Below, in pieces: positions 16,504 through 23,518 of a stretch of 53,938 nt of DNA (its first letter is position 1; every line of letters starts with the position of its first letter). The stretch comes from CAYRFU01 sp964423525. Lineage in GTDB: Bacteria > Vulcanimicrobiota > Xenobia > Xenobiales > JADMJV01. Where the stretch lies: positions 1-53,938 of the forward strand of contig CAYRFU010000005.1 of the NCBI GenBank assembly GCA_964423525.1, read 5' to 3'. The translations under genes and the position numbers were made by a program. The notes below the pieces were generated by a model that was not told the DNA's origin, did no database searches, and worked only from the letters and a program-made list of their open reading frames with translations.

Positions 16504-18378
16504 ATGTTTTTGCCTCACCTCCTCCTGCCCAGAATGATCGAGCAACGAATGCTGCTGGCCCTCCGGCAGGGTCAACTCTCGAAGTGGTTTTCCGGAATCG
16601 GTCAGGAGGCGATCGCCGTGGGAGCCACCCTGGCCCTCAAAGAGCGGGACTGGATTCTGCCCCTCCATCGGAACCTCGGCGTTTTCACCACTCGAAAGGT
16701 TCCTCTAGAGAAGCTGTTTCGACAATGGTTGGGCCGCTCTGGAGGCTTTACAAGAGGCCGGGACCGGTCTTTTCATTTCGGCTCCCCAGAGCACAGCATC
16801 ATCGGCATGATCTCCCATCTGGGGGCCCAACTGGGGGTGGCCGACGGCCTGGCCCTGGCCGCCAAACTCGACCAGGACGACCGAGTCGCTCTCGCTTTTT
16901 GTGGCGATGGACAGACCAGTGAAGGCGACTTTCACGAAGCCCTCAACCTGGCCGCCGTCTGGGACTTGCCCGTTCTTTTCCTGGTCGAAAACAACGGCTA
17001 CGCTCTCTCGACTCCTAGCCGTCAACAGTTTCGGTGCGAGGCTCTCAAAGACAAAGGGATCGGATACGGAGTGGAGGCGGTGCAAGTGGACGGTAATCGA
17101 GTGGAAGAAGTTTATCAGACCGTCCAGACCTGGCGCCAAAACCCTCGTCCCTTCCTGGTGGAGGCCCTCACTTTCCGGATGAGGGGACACGAGCAAGCGT
17201 CGGGAACGTCTTATGTGCCCAAAGAGCTGCTCGAGCACTGGTCCGCCCGTGACCCCATCGCAAGACTGGAAGATGGTGACCTAAAGACCCTCCGAGAAGA
17301 GTATGAAACAACCATCGATACTGCCTGGCGCTCGGCCCTGGCGGCGGACCAGCCGGAGCCCGACGGCTTCCAGGTTTTGGCCCCTTCCTCACCGGCCAGG
17401 AAGTCTGCTCAGGGAGGGGTCGAGCGTCGCTTCATAGACGCCATCGCCGAGGGTCTTGCCCAGGCCCTCGAGGACCATCCGGGTTGTGTTTTGATGGGCC
17501 AGGACGTGGCCGAATACGGCGGCGTGTTCAAAGCTAGCCTGGGCCTGAAGGAGCGATTTCCCGAGCGAGTTCTCAACACGCCCCTCTGTGAATCGGCGGT
17601 GGTGGGGGCGGCCATGGGACTGGCCATCGCCGGGCGCCCCGCCATCGTGGAGATGCAGTTTGCCGACTTCGCCAGCTGCGCTTTTAATCAGCTGCTCAAC
17701 AACCTGGCCAAGACCTATTTCCGCTGGGGCCAAAGCCTCCCCGTAGTGATCCGAATGCCCACCGGTGCTGGGGTGGGAGCGGGACCTTTCCATTCTCAAT
17801 CTCTGGAGGCGACCTTCTTTCACATCCCCGGCCTCAAGATCGTCTATCCAGCCTTTCCGGATCAGGCCAAAGGGTTGCTGCTGGCCGCCGTCGAGGACCC
17901 CAACCCCGTCCTGTATTTCGAGCACAAGGCTCTCTATCGACGCCTGAAAGGACAAGTCCCTGAAGGCTCCTACACCGACCCGATCGGACCGGCTCAGATT
18001 TTAAGGCGAGGCGGCGACGTCACCATTGTGTGTTACGGCCTGGCCGTCCACTGGGTGCTTGAGGAGCTCGACCGACGCCCTGATCTTGAAGCCACCATCG
18101 TCAATCTCACCAGCCTGGCCCCCTTAGACTGGGATAGCCTGGAGCGGGAGACCCGAAGGACCGGTCGACTCCTGATCGTCCATGAAGACAATCTCACCGG
18201 CGGGATCGGGGCCGAATTGGCAGCCCGCCTGGGTGAGACCTGCTTTGAATATCTCGATGCTCCCATCAGCCGGTGTGCCAGTCTCGATAGTCCCATTCCC
18301 TTCCAGCGCGAACTGGAAAAAGAGTATCTGGCTGAAAGTCGGCTGGCCGCCCGCCTGGACCAACTCCTCCAATACTAA
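16504..18378 (+). CDS. Fused alpha/beta 2-oxoacid dehydrogenase E1
   Basis: A 624-residue single-chain E1 of the branched-chain 2-oxoacid/pyruvate dehydrogenase type. Residues 1 to about 300 are the alpha part, with the thiamine-diphosphate motif starting GDG at 134 and ending NN at 163-164. Residues from about 305 are the beta part, with MGQDVAEYGGVFKAS, NTPLCESAVVG and a transketolase C-terminal domain. E1 decarboxylates a 2-oxoacid and acylates the E2 lipoyl group; no E2 or E3 is nearby. Specificity cannot be fixed from sequence. The AGGAGG at 16471-16476 is 27 nt from the ATG, oddly far, and no other start codon lies between. Confidence 0.93.
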   Translation: MFLPHLLLPRMIEQRMLLALRQGQLSKWFSGIGQEAIAVGATLALKERDWILPLHRNLGVFTTRKVPLEKLFRQWLGRSGGFTRGRDRSFHFGSPEHSIIGMISHLGAQLGVADGLALAAKLDQDDRVALAFCGDGQTSEGDFHEALNLAAVWDLPVLFLVENNGYALSTPSRQQFRCEALKDKGIGYGVEAVQVDGNRVEEVYQTVQTWRQNPRPFLVEALTFRMRGHEQASGTSYVPKELLEHWSARDPIARLEDGDLKTLREEYETTIDTAWRSALAADQPEPDGFQVLAPSSPARKSAQGGVERRFIDAIAEGLAQALEDHPGCVLMGQDVAEYGGVFKASLGLKERFPERVLNTPLCESAVVGAAMGLAIAGRPAIVEMQFADFASCAFNQLLNNLAKTYFRWGQSLPVVIRMPTGAGVGAGPFHSQSLEATFFHIPGLKIVYPAFPDQAKGLLLAAVEDPNPVLYFEHKALYRRLKGQVPEGSYTDPIGPAQILRRGGDVTIVCYGLAVHWVLEELDRRPDLEATIVNLTSLAPLDWDSLERETRRTGRLLIVHEDNLTGGIGAELAARLGETCFEYLDAPISRCASLDSPIPFQRELEKEYLAESRLAARLDQLLQY

Positions 18379-18408
18379 AAGAGACGGGCCGAAACCCGTC
18401 TCTTTCTT
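18378..18408 (+). terminator. Rho-independent-type terminator
   Basis: AAAGAGACGGG (18378-18388) pairs with CCCGTCTCTTT (18395-18405) around a 6-nt loop, followed by CTT. It immediately follows the E1 stop. The A-rich left arm would also give a U-tract in the other direction, so it may serve the convergent lipoprotein gene ending at 18425. Confidence 0.85.
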
Positions 18409-18424
18409 AGCTTGGGCAAAGCCG

Positions 18425-20281
18425 TTAGTTGATCTGCTGGCCGCCCTGCTCTACGGTGATGGGAGCAGGCCCGCCATCGCCAACGTGGTTTACGTTGTTA
18501 ATGACCGGGTTGACCACCACCGTGATGGGGGCCGTGCCGCTCAGGGTGTTGTGGTCGGCGTTGACTTTGCCGGCCGGCTGGGCGTGCAGGTTGGTCTCCA
18601 CTCGCTGAGCCTGAGGAGCGAACTCCTCGATGTTCTCGGTGGCCGGTGCTACGGTTTCAAAAGCGGGGTTATCCACACCTAGCAGGTACACCAGCTTGTT
18701 GACCACATCGAGAGAGTTCTCTTCCTGAGTCAGACGGGCGGCCAGCACAGCTCGTCGGTCCGACAACTCAGGGTTTCTGACATTCTCTTCGTCACCGAAC
18801 TCGAGGGCGGCCGAGGCGGTCGCTAGAGCCTCGTGGATCGGGTTCAGGCTGTCTTTCTGCTCATCATCGACTTGGTCCATCAGAGCCGTGAAGACCATCT
18901 GGGTCAGCTCCAGATTTCGCATCTTGGCGCCTTCTGAGTCACAATTGCCGGCCGCGAAACTCGGGCATCCACCCAACTCGACCCCAATCTCGGTGTAATC
19001 GACATCGTCGTTACTGTCGGACGTTCCTCGGTCATCCCTTCCGTCCTCGACATTGATCACGGCAGCGTGGGTCCCGTGCGCCACAACTTCGTAGGTGAGC
19101 GTGCCTTCGATGGCGTCGGTGGGTACTAATCGGGCGAACTCCTGGCCGTCTTGCTGGTTGTTGATAATAGCGTAGCCGATCTTGCCATCGGGAGTCCGTT
19201 CAGGAACAACCGTATAAACCGTGTTGTTTCCGCCGTCGCTGACAGCATTCCAGCGGTCACTGAAAGTGTTCAGCTCGCCGTAGGACTTGTATTCAGCCTC
19301 GCTATTGAAAGCGCGAAGAGCGGCTACACTGCCGCGGAACTCCGTGGTCCCGTCCTGAACGGTGGCAACGCCGACCTGGTCGATGCGGTTGGTCATAAAG
19401 ACCCAGGTGTCGCCGTTCTTGTCCTGGAAGCGGATTTCGGTTCCAAGCGAGGTGCTCTTGTGGCTGTCTTCGTTGCCCAGGTAGTGCTCCTGGACGTAGT
19501 TGATGCCCTGTCCGAGAGGCGCTTTCAGTCGGCCATTTTGCTCGGTTCGGAAGATGCTGCGCCGGCCTGTGTTCATCGATCGCGACCACTCGGCCAGGTC
19601 AACGTTGGCCTGGTCGTAGATGATCTCGAGGTCCTGGCTTTGGTAGCGGCCTCCTCGTCTCGTCACCACCTCCTGCTCGTCGACCACGATACTGGGGACA
19701 GGATTCTGGTCATCGCCGAAGTAGACGGCTCCCTGCTCGCGGCGGACCTGTCCTTTGGCCTCACTGTGGGTGTGCTCGGTCTCGAGCATTCGAAGGATTT
19801 GAGTGCCGTAGCCGTACTTTCCTACTTGCACCAAAGACAAGCCCTCATTGTGGCCATCCCCACCGATCAGGCGAGCGATCTCTTCACCGGTCGAGGCGCC
19901 CGCGATAGAGAACGCTCCGGTGTCGGCTTGCTCGATGCCCAGCGAGGTGGTGACGCTGGCTTTGAAAACTCGATCGTCGGAGCCTTTCAGGTGACCTTCG
20001 TAGCGAACGGTCAGGTCCTGATGAGCCAGTTCGGGGATAAATTCCGGAGCGGCTTCAGGGCCGCAGGCAGCCAGAAGCGAGAGCCCGCCCAGAGCCACAG
20101 CTCCCAGGGAAAATTTTGCGATTCTGGGGACGCCAGCACCCTCATCGCGGGAGTTCTGGATGTAGGCATCAGCGGCCGCAGGGTCAAGATGAGTGACTTC
20201 TTCGTTGGCCCCGGGGGGCTTGGCGAAAGAAGCATTCCGAGAGTTATTATGGGGGACGAAGGCCCCATCCGTCTTAATCAT
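18425..20281 (-). CDS. Large orphan lipoprotein with N-terminal extension
   Basis: I place the start at ATG 20281, 12 nt after CGGAGGA, giving 618 residues rather than the 655 of the longest frame. Residues 1-55 are polar. A hydrophobic segment (about 57-72) then leads to the lipobox LAAC with Cys73, much further in than in normal lipoproteins. The mature part is acidic and beta-rich with no motif I recognise; residues near 440-500 contain a helical patch, and the last 60 residues are Val/Pro/Asn-rich. It is probably surface-anchored. A 403-residue open frame on the opposite strand is a shadow. Confidence 0.78.
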   Translation of the reverse strand: MIKTDGAFVPHNNSRNASFAKPPGANEEVTHLDPAAADAYIQNSRDEGAGVPRIAKFSLGAVALGGLSLLAACGPEAAPEFIPELAHQDLTVRYEGHLKGSDDRVFKASVTTSLGIEQADTGAFSIAGASTGEEIARLIGGDGHNEGLSLVQVGKYGYGTQILRMLETEHTHSEAKGQVRREQGAVYFGDDQNPVPSIVVDEQEVVTRRGGRYQSQDLEIIYDQANVDLAEWSRSMNTGRRSIFRTEQNGRLKAPLGQGINYVQEHYLGNEDSHKSTSLGTEIRFQDKNGDTWVFMTNRIDQVGVATVQDGTTEFRGSVAALRAFNSEAEYKSYGELNTFSDRWNAVSDGGNNTVYTVVPERTPDGKIGYAIINNQQDGQEFARLVPTDAIEGTLTYEVVAHGTHAAVINVEDGRDDRGTSDSNDDVDYTEIGVELGGCPSFAAGNCDSEGAKMRNLELTQMVFTALMDQVDDEQKDSLNPIHEALATASAALEFGDEENVRNPELSDRRAVLAARLTQEENSLDVVNKLVYLLGVDNPAFETVAPATENIEEFAPQAQRVETNLHAQPAGKVNADHNTLSGTAPITVVVNPVINNVNHVGDGGPAPITVEQGGQQIN

Positions 20282-20388
20282 TTCCGTTGTGTTCCTCCGA
20301 GTAACTGGTGGAGGGGCATCGGTCGAGGTGAACGGTACCGCGCCTTTCTGAAAACACAATGAAAGCTCCACTTTGCCAAGACCAACCC

Positions 20389-20462
20389 CCAAGTCAGGCC
20401 TTTGGTGAGGGGAAGCCTATCCTATCAGTGTTTGGAGGAAGTCTTTGAAGGGCCTGACTTGG
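20389..20462. repeat. 12-bp inverted repeat around a 50-nt spacer
   Basis: CCAAGTCAGGCC (20389-20400) is perfectly repeated in inverse orientation as GGCCTGACTTGG (20451-20462). It lies at the 3' end of the degenerate metallo-beta-lactamase-like gene and about 110 nt upstream of the lipoprotein start, both on the minus strand. It could fold as a long hairpin in that transcript. Confidence 0.6.
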
Positions 20463-21233
20463 CAGAGTGTTTTGAAGCCGGTCTGTATCAAGAATGTTAC
20501 AATATCGAAAAATGAAAACTAACTCAAGGCCTGGGCCGTGGCCCTGGAGTCGCCGGGTTCGGGCAGCCGTTCTGCCAGCTTCGGTTCGATTGAGAGGGAA
20601 AAGCCCACGCGGTTCGACCACCAAGAACAGCCAACCCTGGTGGCTACGACAGAGAAGGCCGTGACACCCGAGAGCGTAGCCTGGAAGAGGGACGCCTATC
20701 ACCGTACCGTCTTCGAAAAGATCCCACCCCCCTTCGAAGGGACGGAGTTGCTCAGGCAAGACCGTCCAGGTTGTCGACTCCAAGTAACTGACATGCTGCT
20801 CGAAATCACCTGGCAGAAGAGGTTCCATCAGGCCGTGCCTCCAAGCTTTGAGTCCTCTGTAGCGACGAAGTGCTCGATGCCCCTCCCGCGAGCAGACCAC
20901 CGGCACCTCAGGAAAATCTCTCAGACCAGCGAGACAAGGAGGATGGAAGTGAGTCAACAAGATCAAACCTATAGAAGGAGCCAAAACCCCTCGCTCCTCC
21001 AGCTGACAGACAAGGCTGTCATCTCTCCCGACCAAAACGGAGTTAGCCCACGCTGAGAGGATCCAGGGCCAACGTGAGGCTTGACTGTAATATCGAGGGC
21101 TCAAGCCTGTATTGAGGAGGATTCGGCCTTCCCGCGGATGAGTGATCAGAGCCACTCGGTGAGAGACTTCGAGCCGGGGACACAACAGCGTGCTGCGACC
21201 ACAGTTTAGCATCTCGACCGTCACTGTTAACAT
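20394..21233 (-). CDS. Degenerate metallo-beta-lactamase-fold protein, possibly a pseudogene
   Basis: The first 200 of 279 residues match the MBL-fold hydrolase pattern of YtnP/AiiA-like proteins (LLNTGLSPRYYSQ, LILLTHFH, LRDFPEVP, MEPLLPGDFE). The metal site is broken: the expected HxHxDH reads HFHPPC, and the later histidine motif PxPGHxxGH reads PLPGYALGCH. After residue about 205 the frame no longer resembles the family and codon third positions change. The frame shifted by one keeps typical G/C third positions and ends at TAG 20519. A frameshift near 20600-20640 on top of active-site loss is likely. The start ATG 21233 has no clear ribosome-binding site. Confidence 0.55.
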   Translation of the reverse strand: MLTVTVEMLNCGRSTLLCPRLEVSHRVALITHPREGRILLNTGLSPRYYSQASRWPWILSAWANSVLVGRDDSLVCQLEERGVLAPSIGLILLTHFHPPCLAGLRDFPEVPVVCSREGHRALRRYRGLKAWRHGLMEPLLPGDFEQHVSYLESTTWTVLPEQLRPFEGGWDLFEDGTVIGVPLPGYALGCHGLLCRSHQGWLFLVVEPRGLFPLNRTEAGRTAARTRRLQGHGPGLELVFIFRYCNILDTDRLQNTLPSQALQRLPPNTDRIGFPSPKA

Positions 21234-21244
21234 TCAATCACAAA

Positions 21245-21272
21245 GTGACAACATCGTTAACTTAAATGTCAC
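21245..21272. promoter_or_regulatory. Operator-like dyad upstream of the MBL-fold gene
   Basis: GTGACA (21245-21250), a central palindrome GTTAAC (21256-21261) and TGTCAC (21267-21272) are arranged with exactly 5 nt on each side of the centre. On the minus strand, a second TTGTGA-6 nt-GTTAAC copy overlaps the MBL-fold start, giving a tandem arrangement. It is suggestive of a dimeric regulator binding site, but the regulator is unknown. Confidence 0.4.
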
Positions 21273-21392
21273 AATCTTGCCTCCCCCGAGAGCCCTTTCT
21301 GACCTACAGTAAAGGTGCCGAAGGAAACTCTCGAACGCCTGCTGCTCCAAAGAGTTCTTCTAAGGTCATAGCGAAGTTGTGGACCCTCCAGT

Positions 21393-22094
21393 TCAGACCG
21401 GTCGAAAGACCGGCTTTTTTTTTATCCCTTTGAGGGCTTCCCGTCGCGACAAAGGAGAGAGCCCCGGATTGGAGTCCACCAGAGCGAGAACGGCCTGGGG
21501 GTCAATTTTGGCGTATTCTCGCAGAGCCCAGCCGATCGCTTTGCGCAAGAAGAACTCGGGCCGATGGCCCAGCCTGTCGATATAACGGCTCAGCCGGGCG
21601 AAATCGGTCCGCTCCTTAAAATTCAGTTGAAACAGAAGGGCGGTCCGCTGGATCCAGAGATTCTCATCCTCGACGAAGCGATCGACCGTCTCCCAACGGT
21701 GGGGGTAACTAGTCACCAGAGGACCGACCAGATGAGCGGCCAAAGCATCGACCGTATCCCACCAGGATCGAGTCTCGATCAGCCACCGAGCTAGCTCTAG
21801 ATTGTCGTCGGCCAGAACTTTCTGGTAGCGTCTGGCCAGGTCGACACCGAGGTATTGGAGTTCTCTTTCGGGTTCGGCCCAGAGCCCCCTCAAAGTCTGC
21901 TCAAGCTTTTGGCCGGATGGCCGAGACAAGCCCCGAAGCAGTTCTCGAGTCACTCGCCTCCGCTCAGGCGCCGCCAGACCAAAGAAGGGGAACTGGTTTT
22001 TCATGTAGCGAGCCATCTGGGGAGCTTTCTCGGCAACGGCGCCCCCCGAGAAACCCTCCCTCGCTAACGCGATAAAGGAAGGTCCCCAGGTCAC
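21393..22094 (-). CDS. DNA alkylation repair protein (AlkD-like HEAT repeat)
   Basis: The best start is GTG 22094, which overlaps the ferrochelatase stop as GTGA; upstream in-frame TTG would lie inside that gene. This gives 233 residues. The AlkD pattern is clear: MARYMKNQFPFFGL near the N-terminus, SWWDTVDALA, ENLWIQRTALLFQL and RKAIGWALREYAK. AlkD proteins are HEAT-repeat DNA glycosylases removing bulky or cationic alkylated bases. The usual ending (SPLSRREALK) is followed here by about ten extra residues encoded by a hairpin and A9 run, which on the other strand is terminator-like. Confidence 0.9.
   Translation of the reverse strand: MTWGPSFIALAREGFSGGAVAEKAPQMARYMKNQFPFFGLAAPERRRVTRELLRGLSRPSGQKLEQTLRGLWAEPERELQYLGVDLARRYQKVLADDNLELARWLIETRSWWDTVDALAAHLVGPLVTSYPHRWETVDRFVEDENLWIQRTALLFQLNFKERTDFARLSRYIDRLGHRPEFFLRKAIGWALREYAKIDPQAVLALVDSNPGLSPLSRREALKGIKKKPVFRPV
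21398..21423 (+). terminator. Plus-strand hairpin with T9 tract
   Basis: CCGGTC-GAAA-GACCGG (21398-21413) with a GAAA tetraloop, then C and nine T (21415-21423). This is a textbook intrinsic terminator for the plus strand, yet no convincing plus-strand gene precedes it. It overlaps the 3' end of the minus-strand AlkD-like gene, which it could not terminate. Confidence 0.65.
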
Positions 22095-23110
22095 CGGGTG
22101 GCTGTCTGCGGCCGTCGCTCGGGCCGAGGATACAGGCAACAATCCACCGGGCAGACGTCGTGGCTTGGGCCGAACTGGCCTAGAGCCCGCTTCTCTTGCT
22201 GGAGGCCCATCCGTTCCCTGATCAGCTCTCCGATCATCGCTACGAACTTAGGATGAGTGCCCACCGTCGGGACCCTCTCCAAAGCCACCCCGAGGTTCTG
22301 GGCCAACTCGACCGCCTCGGTGTCGAGGTCATAGAGCACTTCCATATGGTCTGAGATGAACCCGATCGGGACGATGGCGAAGGCTTTTTTCCCCTCTTGA
22401 CTGAGCTCTTCCATTCGATCGCAAACGTCGGGCTCAAGCCAGGGTTGATGAGGGGGTCCGCTGCGGCTTTGATAGACCAGTTCCCAGCTGTGGCAATCAG
22501 CCATCTCGGCCACCAGTCGGGAAGACTCTCGGAGCTGTTTCTCGTAGTTGCAGTTCTCGGCCATGACGGTCGGGATGCTGTGGGCCGCGAAGAGAACATG
22601 GGCGGGTTCTTCCAGTCGCCCCAGACTCTGACCCAAGTGCTCTGCCATCGGCTCGACAAAACCGGGATGGTTATAAAACTTTCTGAGTAGGTCCACCTCG
22701 GGAGCTCCCTCACCCACTTGCTGGCGAGCTTGTTGAATGTTCTCTCGATACTGACGACAGCCAGAATAACAGCTAAAGCCCGAGGTGAAAAAAGCGATCG
22801 CCTTCTTGACCCCATCTTCTTTCATCTGGGCCAGAGTATCCGGCAGAAGCGGATTCCAGTTGCGATTGCCGTAGTAGACCCGAAGATCGGGTCCGCTCTT
22901 TTGAAGCTCATCGCGCAAAGCTTCGATCAAAGCCAGGTTCTGTTCGTTGATCGGGCTTTTACCCCCGAAGTGATAGTAGTGTTCGGCCACCTCGAGCATT
23001 CTTTCGCGCGGGACATTCTTGCCCCGCAACACGTTCTCGAGAAAGGGAATTACGTCGTCGGGCCCATCGGGGCCGCCGAACGAGACGACCAGGACGGCGT
23101 CATAGGTCAT
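22091..23110 (-). CDS. hemH: Ferrochelatase (porphyrin iron insertion)
   Basis: A 339-residue ferrochelatase inserting ferrous iron into protoporphyrin IX or coproporphyrin III. Seen are the N-terminal VSFGGP pattern, SGFSCYSGCRQYREN and the catalytic His177 in LFAAHSIP, with a downstream glutamate-rich helix. Cys118 together with the C-terminal Cys320, Cys324 and Cys325 matches the four-cysteine set that holds a [2Fe-2S] cluster in actinobacterial enzymes; the cluster is inferred. AAGGAG lies 9 nt before ATG 23110. It is the middle gene of a minus-strand operon between a small exported protein (13-nt gap) and the AlkD-like gene (GTGA overlap). Confidence 0.95.
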   Translation of the reverse strand: MTYDAVLVVSFGGPDGPDDVIPFLENVLRGKNVPRERMLEVAEHYYHFGGKSPINEQNLALIEALRDELQKSGPDLRVYYGNRNWNPLLPDTLAQMKEDGVKKAIAFFTSGFSCYSGCRQYRENIQQARQQVGEGAPEVDLLRKFYNHPGFVEPMAEHLGQSLGRLEEPAHVLFAAHSIPTVMAENCNYEKQLRESSRLVAEMADCHSWELVYQSRSGPPHQPWLEPDVCDRMEELSQEGKKAFAIVPIGFISDHMEVLYDLDTEAVELAQNLGVALERVPTVGTHPKFVAMIGELIRERMGLQQEKRALGQFGPSHDVCPVDCCLYPRPERRPQTATR

Positions 23111-23123
23111 GAGTTAGGCTCCT

Positions 23124-23453
23124 TTAGCGGTCAGGGTATTCCGAGGTCAGGGCGTAGTGCTCGACATCGATCACTTTCCAACCCAATTCATCCTCGGTGA
23201 CAGTGCCGCCGGCCACCACCCATTGGCCGATGTAGAGAAGAAGCTCCTGGCCCTTACCCTGGTTTTTGACCAGATAGGGCTCTTCTTCGTCCCCCACGAC
23301 GATCTCGACCGCCAAAACGTTACCTTCTGAATCTTCGTTAGCGATCCGGACCCAGCCGTTGATAACGGCAGCTTTTTCGGCTCTGGCTTGAGCCGGCAGG
23401 ACCGTCAGGAAAGCGGCCAAGATCATCAAAAGCGTCCAGGTGCTGTGCTTCAT
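23124..23453 (-). CDS. Small exported protein of unknown function
   Basis: About 109 residues from ATG 23453; an in-frame GTG four codons upstream is possible because AAGGAGA lies too close to the ATG. Residues 1-24 form a signal peptide (MKHSTWTLLMILAAFLTVLP, cleaved after QARA). The mature domain is a compact acidic beta-rich unit (INGWVRIAN, VEIVVGDEEEPYLV, LYIGQWVVAGGTV), suggesting an OB-like small fold. I do not know the family. It is the first gene of the hemH operon. Confidence 0.75.
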   Translation of the reverse strand: MKHSTWTLLMILAAFLTVLPAQARAEKAAVINGWVRIANEDSEGNVLAVEIVVGDEEEPYLVKNQGKGQELLLYIGQWVVAGGTVTEDELGWKVIDVEHYALTSEYPDR

Positions 23454-23518
23454 TCTCCTTGTCACGGCTATAAACTTGGTGCCCAGGGACATCGGCTCCT
23501 GCCGCGAAGGGTCGATTC

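Noticed and set aside
19151..20362. 403-codon open frame on the plus strand opposite the lipoprotein gene
   Set aside because: Composition looks like an antisense reading, there is no ribosome-binding site, and the minus-strand frame has a lipobox and a good start.
20538..21056. 172-codon plus-strand frame opposite the MBL-fold gene
   Set aside because: The minus strand keeps family motifs over most of the region; the plus frame has none.
21266..21433. 55-codon ORF on the plus strand running through the T9 terminator
   Set aside because: No ribosome-binding site, and the frame crosses a strong intrinsic terminator, so translation is unlikely.
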